Source: Chitinophagaceae bacterium UBA1930
Lineage (GTDB): Bacteria; Bacteroidota; Bacteroidia; Chitinophagales; Chitinophagaceae
Assembly: GCA_002337145.1 (NCBI GenBank)
Contig: DDFK01000003.1
Coordinates: 1-64,000 of the forward strand
Direction: 5' to 3'
Length of the DNA stretch: 64,000 nt
A program made the position numbers and the translations under genes. The notes under the pieces are model-generated. The model saw only the letters and a program-made list of their open reading frames with translations, did no database searches and was not told the origin of the DNA. Shown here piece after piece: positions 1-9,032 of the stretch (position 1 is the stretch's first letter; the number at the start of each line of letters is the position of its first letter).

Positions 1-133
1 GAGCATCTTTAAGTATAGCTTTAAAAGTATACAAAGGCGAGGTTCCTATATCTCCGTAAACAATGCCTACCGAAATAAGGAACCCAGCCAGTGAAAGCTT
101 TTTGATATTTAATGATTCAGCTTTAATAACCAA
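1..133 (-). CDS. kup: KUP potassium transporter, N-terminal fragment
   Basis: This is the first 44 codons of a KUP/HAK/KT-family K+ uptake permease; the rest lies beyond the left window edge. The translated segment contains [21 protein letters not shown], the highly characteristic first membrane segment and GDIGTSPLY motif of KUP proteins. No ATG is available between the porin stop and this segment, so a TTG start at 133 is the best choice, 15 nt after the porin gene and in the same direction. Its position makes it the likely last member of the Kdp cluster transcript, giving a low-affinity K+ permease beside the high-affinity ATPase. The identity is solid from the motif; the start codon is inferred. 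Confidence 0.85.
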   Translation of the reverse strand, partial: MVIKAESLNIKKLSLAGFLISVGIVYGDIGTSPLYTFKAILKDA

Positions 134-148
134 TACTATTTTATGATG

Positions 149-1225
149 TTAAAAACTGATCGCAAGTGAAGTAGATATCGCCAGGTTATCCCGGACGAAT
201 TTGCCGTTTTGATCTGCGAAAAGTTTATCTTTATTATTCAGATTTCTTACTTCAATTCGCCACATTGCATTGTCACTTATGCTGTAATCAAAATTGGCAG
301 AATAACCCCAAGTCTTGAAACCATTAGGCGAACCGGTTGCTATCAGTACACCTTTTTCATCGTTATAGTATTCTCCTCTTAAAGCAATACTTGATTTAGA
401 CGTAGGAGTATACCGTATGATGACTACCGGCGTATACCAGCTATTCATTGAGGAAGATCCTTTTGCTTTTTGCTCAAACCCAATATCAAACCCGGCAGTT
501 GCTGAAAACTTACGACCCAGTTGAAATATCCCGTAAAAATCGTGGAAGTACCGCATCTGCTTTACACTATCCGGTTTATCGTTACCAACGAAAGTGCTGC
601 TGTTTAGTGTAATTGCCTTAGATGGCTTAAAAGTGATCTGCGTGCCAAATGCAGGAGTCGTGTTTCTATCGATGCGTTGAATGCGTTGCCACCCGTTTAG
701 AACCAATGCACTGAGGTACCATTTTTCGTTAGGTAATGTGAATCCTACTTTGACGCCTGTTTCGAAATAAGGCGAGTTTTCAGCAGATAGGCTCCTGGTT
801 AACGTTGGGCAATCTTTACCTAATGCACTTTCCCAACCAATATGAGAAGGAAGAATACCGGCATCTAACCAGAGATTGCTTTTAGAAGAGAGCTTAACAC
901 CAATGTTCGCCTCATAAATATTCTTGAGTACACCCGGTTCAACTGCATAGTTGGCATTCATGTAAGTACCAGTCGCGAGTGACAGGTTAGCCCTAAGCTT
1001 TTCTGTGGTATACCCGGCCTTTATAAAACCCAGATTGAGGTTTATTTCATTGGCTCTGTTATGGCTGTAAATAAAAGAGGGCTTTGAATTGTTTAAGGGT
1101 TTATTGAACTCATATGAATAATAGGTTTCCAAATATCCACTTATGGATATAGGACTTTGTTTTACTTCTTGGGCTGTTGCATTTATACCTGTTAAAAGAA
1201 TAGCACCTAATACTACTTTTTTCAT
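149..1225 (-). CDS. Outer-membrane porin of the Kdp cluster
   Basis: This 358-aa protein has a Sec signal peptide (residues 1-18, ending NATAQ) and an alternating polar/aromatic pattern through to a C-terminal Phe (SLAISF), as expected for an outer-membrane beta-barrel. The start of the mature chain (SGYLETYYSYEFNKP) and the segment EANIGVKLSSKSNLWLDAG resemble the Bacteroidota porin family often annotated as porin or OmpL-like beta-barrel. It begins 5 nt after kdpC and runs in the same direction, so it is probably co-transcribed and lets K+ or small solutes cross the outer membrane for KdpFABC. Substrate specificity cannot be read from the sequence. Confidence 0.8.
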   Translation of the reverse strand: MKKVVLGAILLTGINATAQEVKQSPISISGYLETYYSYEFNKPLNNSKPSFIYSHNRANEINLNLGFIKAGYTTEKLRANLSLATGTYMNANYAVEPGVLKNIYEANIGVKLSSKSNLWLDAGILPSHIGWESALGKDCPTLTRSLSAENSPYFETGVKVGFTLPNEKWYLSALVLNGWQRIQRIDRNTTPAFGTQITFKPSKAITLNSSTFVGNDKPDSVKQMRYFHDFYGIFQLGRKFSATAGFDIGFEQKAKGSSSMNSWYTPVVIIRYTPTSKSSIALRGEYYNDEKGVLIATGSPNGFKTWGYSANFDYSISDNAMWRIEVRNLNNKDKLFADQNGKFVRDNLAISTSLAISF

Positions 1226-1230
1226 TTTTT

Positions 1231-1794
1231 TTATTTTAAGTTATCCAGAGCAATATTTAATTTAAGAACATTGATTTTTTCAGGACCCAGCAAACCTGCC
1301 AGCGGCTTTTCCGTGTTTTTTTCTACCAGTTCGGTGATTTTTTCTTCACTGACATTGCGGGCAACTGCAATCCTTTTGATTTGGATCTTTGCTGACTTTG
1401 GTGAGATATTAGGATCCAGGCCGCTACCTGAAGCCGTAACCATCTCAGCGGGTATTTCACTTCTTTTTACGGAAGGATTATGCACAAGGAAGGAATCAAT
1501 CCGTTCCGCTACAATTTTCAGATAGTCTGGATTCGAAGGCCCTTTGTTAGACCCGCCAGATCCGGCAGCGTTATAATCTACTGCCGATGGACGTCCCCAG
1601 AAATATTTATCTTCTGTAAATTTTTGCCCAACGTTGGCGTAGCCTACTACTTTCCCGTTTACTTGCAATTTTTCTCCATTGCCTTTACCTGGAGCCATTT
1701 TACTGATACCGGCAATCAGCAAAGGATAAATAGCAGAACACAGGATGATCATTACCAGTGTCAGTTTTAAAGAAGGCAGAATATATTTTTTCAT
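1231..1794 (-). CDS. kdpC: Potassium-transporting ATPase subunit C
   Basis: KdpC (187 aa, against about 190 in E. coli) is the single-pass accessory subunit of the high-affinity K+ pump KdpFABC and helps couple the channel-like A subunit to the ATPase B subunit. One N-terminal membrane helix (residues about 9-32) is followed by a periplasmic domain with the family signatures KYFWGRPSA, YNAAGSGGSN and ASGSGLDPNISP. It sits 18 nt after kdpB and is followed by the porin gene at 5 nt. No internal defect is visible. Confidence 0.96.
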   Translation of the reverse strand: MKKYILPSLKLTLVMIILCSAIYPLLIAGISKMAPGKGNGEKLQVNGKVVGYANVGQKFTEDKYFWGRPSAVDYNAAGSGGSNKGPSNPDYLKIVAERIDSFLVHNPSVKRSEIPAEMVTASGSGLDPNISPKSAKIQIKRIAVARNVSEEKITELVEKNTEKPLAGLLGPEKINVLKLNIALDNLK

Positions 1795-1812
1795 TTTTTT
1801 TTTAATTTTGTT

Positions 1813-3861
1813 TTACATGAATAATCCAAGAATCATATCAATCAATTTGATACCCAGGAACGGAATGACTACACCACCTAAACCATAGATCAATAGGTTT
1901 CTTCTTAACAAGGCACTTGCACCTATAGGCTTGTATGCTACCCCTCGGAGAGCGAGAGGGATCAACGCAGGTATGATCAAAGCATTGAAAATCACCGCCG
2001 ACAGAATAGCGCTTTCTGGGCTTTGTAGCTGCATGATATTTAACGCCTTTAGAGAAGGAATAGATGTGATAAATAATGCCGGTACAATGGCAAAGTATTT
2101 GGCTATATCATTGGCAATGGAAAAGGTAGTCAGCGTTCCCCTTGTCATCAAAAGCTGCTTTCCGATTTCCACGATCTCGATAAGCTTGGTAGGATCATTA
2201 TCCAGGTCCACCATATTGCCAGCCTCTTTGGCAGCCTGTGTGCCGCTGTTCATGGCAACACCAACATCTGCCTGGGCCAATGCAGGGGCATCATTTGTGC
2301 CATCACCCATCATGGCAACCAGTTTACCAGACTGTTGTTCATTTTTAATGTAGTTCATTTTATCTTCCGGCTTTGCCTCAGCAATAAAATCATCCACACC
2401 TGCTTTTTCTGCAATGTATTTTGCCGTTAAAGGGTTATCGCCGGTTACCATTACGGTTTTTACACCCATTTTTCTCAGGCGTTGAAAACGCTCCTGGATA
2501 CCCGGTTTAATGATGTCCTGTAATTCAATAACTCCAAGTATTTTATTATTTTCAGCTACCACCAGCGGTGTGCCGCCATTGCTGGAAATAGTATTCACGT
2601 TTTCGGCAATTTCAGCAGGGAATGAATTACCAGCTTTTTCCGCCATTTTTCGTATGGCATCTGTTGCACCTTTCCGGATTTTAGTATTGCCGAAGTCAAT
2701 ACCTGAACTACGGGTTTCAGCCGTGAATTTGATATAGGTAGGATTGTCAATCCGGTAGCTTAAAGGGTTAATGTTGGCAAGTTCGATAATGGATTTACCT
2801 TCCGGCGTTTCATCCGCCATTGAACTGAGCACAGCACATCGGATAAAATGACTTTCCTCAATTCCATCTGCGAAATAAAAGTTAGTAGCTTTCCTGTTAC
2901 CTATAGTTATCGTTCCTGTTTTATCCAAAAGCAGCGTATCAAGGTCGCCGGCTGTCTCCACTGCCTTACCGCTTTTGGTGATCACATTGGCGCGTAGAGC
3001 CCTGTCCATACCCGCGATGCCTATGGCGCTCAACAAGCCGCCAATGGTAGTTGGTATTAAACATACAAACAACGAAACAAAAGCAGCAATAGTAATCGGG
3101 GTGTTAGCATAGTCACCAAAGGGTTTCAGTGTTACACAAACCAGAACAAATACCAAGGTAAAACCTGCCAAAAGAATGGTAAGGGCAATTTCATTGGGTG
3201 TTTTCTGTCTGCTGGCGCCTTCCACTAATGCGATCATCTTATCCAAAAAACTCTCACCGGGGTTTGTATTAACCTTCACTTTGATGCGGTCACTCAACAC
3301 TTTCGTGCCGCCGGTAACGGAAGACTTATCTCCACCGGATTCCCTGATGACAGGAGCGGATTCGCCGGTTATGGCAGATTCGTCAATAGTTGCGATACCT
3401 TCTATGATCTCACCGTCCATCGGAATGATATCTCCTGTTTCGCAAAGGAATACATCTCCCTTTTTAAGTGATGAGGAAGAAACAATTTTCGTTTCACTAT
3501 CTATCATTCCCCTGGCCACTAAGACTAGCTTGGCGGGTGTTTCTTCACGCGTTTTGCGTAAACTATCTGCCTGGGCCTTTCCTCTGGCTTCCGCAATTGC
3601 CTCTGCAAAGTTTGCAAATAACAAGGTTAACAACAACGTGATGAATACAGCTAAGTTATAGCCTACAGATCCCTGGGCTACATCAGAAGACATGGCTGTG
3701 TAAATCGTAACCGCCAGCATTATGGCTGTTCCAACCTCTACCGTAAACATTACGGGGTTGCGAAAAAGTATCCGTGGGTGAAGCTTTACAAACGATTGTT
3801 TTAATGCTTCCCTAACCAGCGAAGCTTCAAACAGTTTGTTATTACTTATATTTTTTGACAT
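1813..3861 (-). CDS. kdpB: Potassium-transporting P-type ATPase subunit B
   Basis: KdpB (682 aa, the same length as E. coli KdpB) hydrolyses ATP to power high-affinity K+ uptake. The P-type ATPase landmarks are intact: TGES (residues 165-168, dephosphorylation loop), the phosphorylation motif DKTGTIT (Asp313) and the hinge motif [10 protein letters not shown] near residue 520. Membrane helices lie at the N-terminus (about 35-90), in the middle (about 225-290) and at the C-terminus. It is separated from kdpA by 29 nt and from kdpC by 18 nt, forming the conserved kdpABC order. Confidence 0.97.
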   Translation of the reverse strand: MSKNISNNKLFEASLVREALKQSFVKLHPRILFRNPVMFTVEVGTAIMLAVTIYTAMSSDVAQGSVGYNLAVFITLLLTLLFANFAEAIAEARGKAQADSLRKTREETPAKLVLVARGMIDSETKIVSSSSLKKGDVFLCETGDIIPMDGEIIEGIATIDESAITGESAPVIRESGGDKSSVTGGTKVLSDRIKVKVNTNPGESFLDKMIALVEGASRQKTPNEIALTILLAGFTLVFVLVCVTLKPFGDYANTPITIAAFVSLFVCLIPTTIGGLLSAIGIAGMDRALRANVITKSGKAVETAGDLDTLLLDKTGTITIGNRKATNFYFADGIEESHFIRCAVLSSMADETPEGKSIIELANINPLSYRIDNPTYIKFTAETRSSGIDFGNTKIRKGATDAIRKMAEKAGNSFPAEIAENVNTISSNGGTPLVVAENNKILGVIELQDIIKPGIQERFQRLRKMGVKTVMVTGDNPLTAKYIAEKAGVDDFIAEAKPEDKMNYIKNEQQSGKLVAMMGDGTNDAPALAQADVGVAMNSGTQAAKEAGNMVDLDNDPTKLIEIVEIGKQLLMTRGTLTTFSIANDIAKYFAIVPALFITSIPSLKALNIMQLQSPESAILSAVIFNALIIPALIPLALRGVAYKPIGASALLRRNLLIYGLGGVVIPFLGIKLIDMILGLFM

Positions 3862-3890
3862 CTTATAAATTTATTTGGCTGTGTTAATAG

Positions 3891-5603
3891 TTATCTTAAG
3901 TTAAAAAATTCGGCTATTGGTCCTAACGTAAGTGCAGGGAAGAATGCCAATGCCGCAATGATGATTATTACCGCATAGGTCATAATGCCAAAAGTGACAG
4001 TATCGGTCTTAAGTGTTCCTGCAGCTTCTGGCGTATATTTCTTTGCAGCCAATAAACCTGCAATAGCAACGGGTCCGATAATGGGCAGGAACCTTCCAAG
4101 TATTAACACAAAACCTGTACTTATATTCCAGAATACATTATTATCGCCTAGTCCCTCAAAGCCGGAGCCGTTGTTAGCAGCCGACGATGTATACTCATAG
4201 AGCATTTCAGAAAAGCCGTGATTGCCTGGATTATTTAGCCAGGAGGATGGTTTAACTGCCCAGCTTGCTTCAGGATGATGAACAAGAACATAAGATGAAA
4301 TAGCAGTGCCAACCAGGATAATAAAAGGATGAAGCAGTGCGATCATCGAAGCGATCTTCATTTCCCTGGCTTCGATCTTTCTTCCCATAAATTCAGGGGT
4401 TCGTCCTACCATTAAACCGGAGATAAATACCGCTATGATCAGGAAAACAAAATAGTTTAATATTCCCACCCCTACACCTCCATAAAAACAGTTGGTCATC
4501 ATGCCTAATAATTGCATGGCGCCGGACATCGGCATCGAGCTGTCATGCATTGAGTTAACCGAGCCTGTGGAGATGATAGTTGTAACGACCTGCCAATATG
4601 CAGAAGCTGTTACACCTAACCGGACCTCTTTTCCTTCCATCGCCGCATTATCGGCAATACCCATATGCGTAAATGCAGGGTTCCCACTTGTTTCTGAGAC
4701 CAGATTGGGAATCAAAAAGGTAAGCATACCTACTGTCATCACACCAAAAATGATATAGGCCAGTTTCCTGCGTTTAATAAAGAAACCAAATGCAAAAATC
4801 AGCGCAATAGGAATCAGAACCTGTGCTATTACTTCAACCATATTGGTGAAGTAATTAGGATTTTCCAATGGATGGGTAGAATTGGCTCCGAACCAGCCGC
4901 CGCCGTTAGTGCCCAAATGTTTAATGGCTATCATACCAGCAGCCGGACCTCTCGAAACCTGTACGGAATCACCTTGTAAGGTAACGATGCTATCTTTTCC
5001 TTCAAAGCTTGCCGGTGTGCCATTGAAGGCCAGCAAGCCTGCAATAACAATACATATAGGAATTAGGATACGGGTAAGTGTCTTGGTAAAAAACACAAAA
5101 AAGTTTCCCAATTTATCTGTCGTTTTTCCTGCAAATGCACGGAATAGGACAACTACAGCAGCAATACCTGTAGCAGCTGTTACAAATTGCAGAAAAGTGA
5201 TTACAATTAACTGGCTTAAATAGGTGATCCCGGTTTCTCCTGAATAGTGCTGGAGGTTGCAATTAACCAGAAAACTAATATCAGTATTAAATGCCAGATC
5301 TGGTGTCATGCTCGGATTACCATCCGGATTAAGGAATAAACTGCCCTGGAATATCAATACAAAAAATGCATAGACAAACCAGACCATGTTAATGGAAAGC
5401 AACGCTATCATGTGTTGTTTCCAATTCATTTCTTTATTAGGGTCAATTCCACAGAACCGGAAAATGAAACGTTCCAGTGGATTTAAAAAATCGGTAAACG
5501 TTTTTTCGCCCTTAAAAACTTTGGCTATATATTTTCCCAATGGGAATGCTAATAGCACCGTTATGAGGAAGGTGACAATAATGCCAATCAGTTCAGTATT
5601 CAT
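3891..5603 (-). CDS. kdpA: Potassium-transporting ATPase subunit A
   Basis: KdpA (570 aa) is the K+-binding and translocating subunit, a member of the superfamily of K+ transporters with about ten membrane helices and four pore loops. Selectivity-filter-like Gly-rich segments are visible, including TNGGGWFGANSTHP and a second one around NNGSGFEGLG. The RTPEFMGRKIEAREMK segment is typical of the family. The ATG start follows kdpF by 18 nt. The gene is intact and of family-typical length. Confidence 0.97.
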   Translation of the reverse strand: MNTELIGIIVTFLITVLLAFPLGKYIAKVFKGEKTFTDFLNPLERFIFRFCGIDPNKEMNWKQHMIALLSINMVWFVYAFFVLIFQGSLFLNPDGNPSMTPDLAFNTDISFLVNCNLQHYSGETGITYLSQLIVITFLQFVTAATGIAAVVVLFRAFAGKTTDKLGNFFVFFTKTLTRILIPICIVIAGLLAFNGTPASFEGKDSIVTLQGDSVQVSRGPAAGMIAIKHLGTNGGGWFGANSTHPLENPNYFTNMVEVIAQVLIPIALIFAFGFFIKRRKLAYIIFGVMTVGMLTFLIPNLVSETSGNPAFTHMGIADNAAMEGKEVRLGVTASAYWQVVTTIISTGSVNSMHDSSMPMSGAMQLLGMMTNCFYGGVGVGILNYFVFLIIAVFISGLMVGRTPEFMGRKIEAREMKIASMIALLHPFIILVGTAISSYVLVHHPEASWAVKPSSWLNNPGNHGFSEMLYEYTSSAANNGSGFEGLGDNNVFWNISTGFVLILGRFLPIIGPVAIAGLLAAKKYTPEAAGTLKTDTVTFGIMTYAVIIIIAALAFFPALTLGPIAEFFNLR

Positions 5604-5621
5604 TATCAGTTGATTTAGCTA

Positions 5622-5705
5622 TTAAAATTTTTCAGGTTTAATTAATACGTACAGGAGGTATATAAATACCAGTATTGCGACCACGAGTAAGAATATCATC
5701 ATCAT
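5622..5705 (-). CDS. kdpF: Potassium-transporting ATPase subunit F
   Basis: A 27-residue single-helix peptide, MMMIFLLVVAILVFIYLLYV followed by LIKPEKF. The C-terminal LIKPEKF is the hallmark of KdpF, the small lipid-like stabilising subunit of KdpFABC. It lies 18 nt upstream of kdpA in the same direction, exactly where kdpF is expected. There are three consecutive ATG codons at the start; I take the first (5703-5705), though any of them could initiate. The gene is far below usual ORF length cut-offs and is easily missed. Confidence 0.88.
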   Translation of the reverse strand: MMMIFLLVVAILVFIYLLYVLIKPEKF

Positions 5706-5722
5706 ATTTCAGAATTTAAGAG

Positions 5723-5803
5723 TTAAACTTTTTCAAAAAAGTCAATGGATTTAAAAAAAACGGCAAAGCACACAAGGCCAGCTAGTAGGAGTAAAACGGT
5801 CAT
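5723..5803 (-). CDS. 26-aa single-helix membrane peptide of the Kdp operon
   Basis: A short ORF (ATG at 5801-5803) encodes 26 residues: a hydrophobic helix MTVLLLLAGLVCFAVFF followed by a short tail KSIDFFEKV. It sits 17 nt upstream of kdpF in the same direction, between two other Kdp-operon small ORFs. The layout, one helix plus a short conserved-looking amphipathic tail, resembles KdpF itself, and I recall similar peptides upstream of kdpF in other Bacteroidota. I infer an accessory subunit or leader peptide of the K+ pump. There is no direct evidence of expression beyond position and composition. Confidence 0.55.
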   Translation of the reverse strand: MTVLLLLAGLVCFAVFFKSIDFFEKV

Positions 5804-5833
5804 AATTTGTTGATTTTTTATTTTAGTTAATAG

Positions 5834-5953
5834 TTATTGTTTGAGTATTTTAAATTTTAGATACACCATGTAAACAAACGACAAGGCGAATAGCCATAGA
5901 AATATGATCATTACTATTTCTTTAGCAGTGTATTTGGGCTTTCGTTCTTTCAT
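5834..5953 (-). CDS. 39-aa single-helix membrane protein of the Kdp operon
   Basis: The ORF starts at ATG 5951-5953 and encodes 39 residues: a charged N-terminus (MKERKPKYTAKE), one transmembrane helix (IVMIIFLWLFALSFVYMVYL) and a basic tail (KFKILKQ). It lies 30 nt upstream of the 26-aa peptide and 28 nt downstream of the 91-aa gene, all on the minus strand, so it is probably part of the kdp transcript. The charge pattern predicts one membrane pass. Function is unknown; a regulatory or assembly role for KdpFABC is an inference from position only. Confidence 0.5.
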   Translation of the reverse strand: MKERKPKYTAKEIVMIIFLWLFALSFVYMVYLKFKILKQ

Positions 5954-5981
5954 ATGTTATTCAACTTTAAAAGATGGAACC

Positions 5982-6257
5982 CTAAATCCCAAATGTTATA
6001 ACCTGTTTATAGTATTGCTGTCGTAAAATTTCTGGTAACAGATTAATAGCGCGGGGCTTGTTTATTTCAATAAAACTTGAAACAGAAAATAAGAATACAT
6101 TGAGTACTGCATTCTTTATTTCTGTATTTCCCGCCACATAAATCTTTTCCGCTAAAACGAAATATCTTTTTAGCCTAGTGATATTATCTTGGACGATAAT
6201 CACTTTAGTTAATTCAGCTAACCTTTGTGCTCTTTTATATGGAGATTCCACTTTCAC
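5982..6257 (-). CDS. Conserved hypothetical protein at the head of the kdp operon
   Basis: This 91-aa, mainly alpha-helical protein has a basic N-terminus (KVESPYKRAQRLAELTK) and a C-terminal half with LAEKIYVAGNTEIKNAVLNV and LLPEILRQQYYKQVITFGI. The second half recalls small Bacteroidota proteins now grouped as DUF7674, which are often found with kdp genes, but I cannot confirm this without a profile search. It is the most upstream gene of the kdp cluster on the minus strand, and its promoter would lie between 6258 and about 6350. It is soluble by composition, with no signal peptide. Confidence 0.5.
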   Translation of the reverse strand: MKVESPYKRAQRLAELTKVIIVQDNITRLKRYFVLAEKIYVAGNTEIKNAVLNVFLFSVSSFIEINKPRAINLLPEILRQQYYKQVITFGI

Positions 6258-6773
6258 TTCTATTTAATTTAAGTTGCTGATAAGAGGTAGGCAAATGAAG
6301 GACCAAAGCCGGCAAGAAAATAATAGAGGCTCATAAAACTCTGATTAACAGTGTTTTATGTACGAAAATGCTCTTTTTTACAGATGACATTTTTTCGATA
6401 AAAATCTATCATAATGATAGGGTCTATCAATATAAGGTGGGCTAAGTCTATCAAATAGAAAATATAGGAAAACTGAGGATAATCACTATAAGCAATGATA
6501 TCGAACAGCAATAAAATACCATTACATGGCTAAAAGATTTTCTAGTTGCTTCTATCCAAGATACTTCTTAATATATCGTTCTTTGGTCTTAGGTAGCGAG
6601 TTCATTCCTGCGCACGGTTTAGTTAAACCACGGGTGCAAGCAAAGTATCTGTAAAAAATATAGTATAAGCTTGGTAAATTACCATCCGTTTTTTGGGTAC
6701 CACTTCATTCATAGAAGCTATTTAATGTCCTAAATCCCTACGCTGCGTTCTAATGAGATCAATGCTGAGGCGT
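6258..6773. other. Gene-free AT-rich stretch, decayed boundary region
   Basis: I see no credible coding sequence here on either strand. The first 100 nt should hold the promoter of the minus-strand kdp cluster. A small inverted repeat (GGTTT-AGTT-AAACC) occurs near 6617-6630. The region separates the housekeeping K+ cluster from a series of broken genes, which suggests old insertion and deletion activity. Confidence 0.5.
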
Positions 6774-6985
6774 AGTCTATTAACTTAAGTAGTCTCTCAA
6801 AAATTCCTGAAAACATGATTTTTTAAAATTTTGGAGACGTGGATTTAAGTAGTCTTATTTCTTTACCAGATACTACTGTATTTAGGAACAAAGGAAATGT
6901 AGATTTATCTGGTGTTACAGCAATTCCAAAAAAAAATCAAGTTCGAGAACTCAGGTTCTGTTGATTTAAGTAGCCTTATATAAAG
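6774..6985 (+). pseudogene. Remnant of an Asp-Leu-Ser repeat protein
   Basis: Reading the plus strand across frame changes gives repeated units: SINLSSLSKIPENM, then GDVDLSSLISLPDTTVF, GNVDLSGVTAIPKKN, then FENSGSVDLSSLI. These fit a repeat of about 20 residues, roughly F-x-N-x-G-x-V-D-L-S-S-L-x-x-I-P, as in some Bacteroidota leucine-rich or beta-solenoid repeat proteins. At least two frameshifts (near 6828 and 6940) and stop codons interrupt it and no start is present, so it is a decayed fragment. The repeated unit is directly visible; the family assignment is from memory. Confidence 0.6.
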
Positions 6986-7092
6986 CAATAAAATAATCCC
7001 CAAGACCAATCTTAAATATAAATTCAAAATAAGTGGCAAGAATATTAAGCGGTACCATAACGCCAGGGTGCTATTATCTGTAGTGCTTCGCT

Positions 7093-8000
7093 TTAACCTT
7101 GTCTGTCTATTATTGTAATGCCCGCCAAATTTGCCTGGTTGTTTTTCAAAAAGGCAAAGGTCATTTTATCCACTTTGCAGTTAATAAACTGCACCCTTTT
7201 AAATTTTTTATTATTTTTAAAGAACGTGTTTACAAGCATTGCATTTTGGAATGTAACTCCGTAAAAGGCACAATTTTCAAAATGACAATCCTCCAATCTG
7301 CCTTCAAAAATAATATCCTGAATCCCCATTTCAGTAAAAGAGGTGTTATTCCATTTAGCATTTCCAATTATGTTTTTTCCGAAGTTGCCGGATTTGAATA
7401 TCGTTTTGGTAAAATCGGTATCAGAGAGGTCACTGTCTCCGACATTGCTTTTTGAAAATTCAGTTTCTTTCAATGAACAGTTTTTAAATATATTGTTGCT
7501 CAGGTTAGAACGCTGAATTTGGCTGTTGCTGATGTCGGAATCCGTGAAGTCACAGTCGACAATATTATTGCTGTTTAGAAGAAGCCCCGACATATTTGAA
7601 CCGATAAACAAACATCTCTGCATATTGGCGGAGCTAAATTTTTCGTGCAGATTTTTCAACCCTGAAAAGTCACTGTCCACCAGGTTCAACTTTGACATAT
7701 CCCAACTCGGTTTTTTGCTTTTCGTTGAAGATGGAAATTCATCTGATTGTTTTTTTATTGGCTCAATAGGTTTCATTTCTGCTTCTATGGATTTGAAACT
7801 GTCTGAAAAATGATTAAGGTCAACTCCAAGAATTTCAGCAAGATGGTTTAAAGTCGTGATGTCGGGCATTGATTCACCCCGTTCCCATTTACCTACAGCC
7901 TGTGGACTAATACTTGCTTTGCAAGTTCTGCCTGTGAAAGATTAATTTTCTTTCTTGCTTCTGCAATTTTATTGCCAATGGATTTTGAATTAAATTTCAT
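7093..8000 (-). pseudogene. HTH-pentapeptide-repeat protein, frameshifted
   Basis: Two adjacent frames together encode one protein. From ATG at 8000 the first frame reads MKFNSKSIGNKIAEARKKIN, LSQAELAKQ, then hits a stop. One frame over, the sequence continues ISPQAVGKWERGESMPDITT and LNHLAEILGVDLNHF, the second half of an XRE-type helix-turn-helix, followed by a pentapeptide-repeat domain of about 170 residues (repeats such as VDSDFSGLKN, NIVDCDFTDSDIS, NVGDSDLSDTDF). The total span of 908 nt is one short of a multiple of three, so a single-base deletion near 7905-7915 explains the break. It may be a pseudogene, a phase-variable gene or a sequencing error; an internal ATG at 7869 leaves a 258-aa open frame lacking most of the HTH. 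Confidence 0.75.
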
Positions 8001-8018
8001 TTTGAGTAATATTATAAA

Positions 8019-8408
8019 TTATTTTGTTGTCATCTGCTTATTAATACTGGCAATTTCACGGACTGCGTTGGCGACAGCACGGAAATCTTTTTTCAGGATT
8101 AGATCGTGATTGCTCGAAACTTTTGCACTGATTTTGATCTTCGATTTATTGCCTCGTGCTCTTTCGTCATAAGTAATATGTCGAAATTCAGAACCGATAT
8201 CGTCTATGACTTTCTTCCAATACCCTTGAGTGGCAAATTGACCATTAAGGTAGATTATAGGAATACCAGAACCACCTGTGTCGGTGGCAGCCAATGCGGT
8301 GTCATCAATAGGGACCATGCCCGTCCAAACAAACTGGCTAGTTGATAGATTTTCATTTTCTTCTGTTTCGGCAATTTTATTGCCGATTGGTTTTGAATTT
8401 AGCATCAT
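8019..8408 (-). pseudogene. Internally deleted alpha/beta hydrolase with HTH-derived N-terminus
   Basis: This 129-aa frame is a composite. Residues 1-15 (MLNSKPIGNKIAE) copy the start of the neighbouring HTH protein (MKFNSKSIGNKIAE). Residues about 27-90 match the N-terminal part of alpha/beta-hydrolase enzymes (GSGIPIIYLNGQFATQGYW, FRHITYDERARGNKSK). Residues about 97-122 look like the C-terminal end carrying the catalytic His (SSNHDLILKKDFRAVANAV). The central domain with the nucleophile-elbow serine is missing, so the product cannot be an active hydrolase. I infer recombination after a local duplication plus an in-frame deletion of roughly 450 nt. Confidence 0.65.
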
Positions 8409-8525
8409 TTTATTTTTATTCTTTTGATGCTACAAAGCTATTATGCCGCATAGGTACAGTGTAAATAAAACGGGCTACTTTCAGTTGTAAGTATGTTACC
8501 TTCAGTTATTTTCTGACAACTAATA

Positions 8526-8900
8526 GTGGTTTTGCGGCTTTTACGAATTTATTGTAATAAAGTGTCGTCAAACCTAGAATGGGAACATGGAAATGCTAAA
8601 GTAGGCCAAGCTATGAAAGCTTCGTTGGCCGCTCACGCCGCCGCCATGGAAATTACAGATCCGGTATATATCAATCGCCCGCGCAATAGGGCAAACAGTC
8701 GCAACCGCCCATATGGCGGATCATTCATGGGTGGAGCAATCTATGGCCTAAACGCCCTTAAACTAACCGGTAAGTCCATTGAAGAAGAAAGGGAATGGCA
8801 AAACCAAAGGTTGCAATCCTTATTACCTGATGAAATCGTAAACCTTGTCTTAGAAACCAGAAAGGTCAAAGAAAAAGGGTTTAAAGACTTAAGGGATTAG
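8526..8900 (+). CDS. Hypothetical protein at the edge of the mobilisation module
   Basis: I do not recognise this 124-aa frame. From residue about 15 it looks like a real soluble protein (GNAKVGQAMKASLAAHAAAM, RPYGGSFMGGAIYGLNALKL) ending in a charged helix (LVLETRKVKEKGFKDLRD). The first 14 residues may be non-native; an alternative ATG lies at 8611. The missing upstream context suggests it may be the C-terminal remnant of a longer gene. It is the first plus-strand gene of the accessory island. Confidence 0.4.
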   Translation: MVLRLLRIYCNKVSSNLEWEHGNAKVGQAMKASLAAHAAAMEITDPVYINRPRNRANSRNRPYGGSFMGGAIYGLNALKLTGKSIEEEREWQNQRLQSLLPDEIVNLVLETRKVKEKGFKDLRD

Positions 8901-8916
8901 CTAACTGATTCTATTA

Positions 8917-9027
8917 ATGCTACTCCTCCCTTTAGAAAAGGCAGCAGAACAAAACGGTACATACGCTTGCAGGGAAATGTGCATTGATGAAAACAATGAT
9001 ATTTGCATCCCCTGCAAGAGAATGTGA
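8917..9027 (+). CDS. 36-aa cysteine-rich small protein
   Basis: A short frame 16 nt after the preceding gene encodes 36 residues with four Cys in a CxxxC...CxxC arrangement (ACREMC, DICIPCK), plausible for a zinc or disulfide knuckle. It ends 5 nt before the stop of the opposing 95-aa gene. No family is recognised and no clear ribosome-binding signal is seen. The Cys spacing is the only argument for reality. Confidence 0.3.
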   Translation: MLLLPLEKAAEQNGTYACREMCIDENNDICIPCKRM

Positions 9028-9032
9028 ATAGG

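Noticed and set aside
7120..7129. GCCCGCCAAA shared with 26477-26486 as island attachment repeats
   Set aside because: Only 10 bases, one copy lies inside a coding remnant, and matches of this size are expected by chance in 64 kb.
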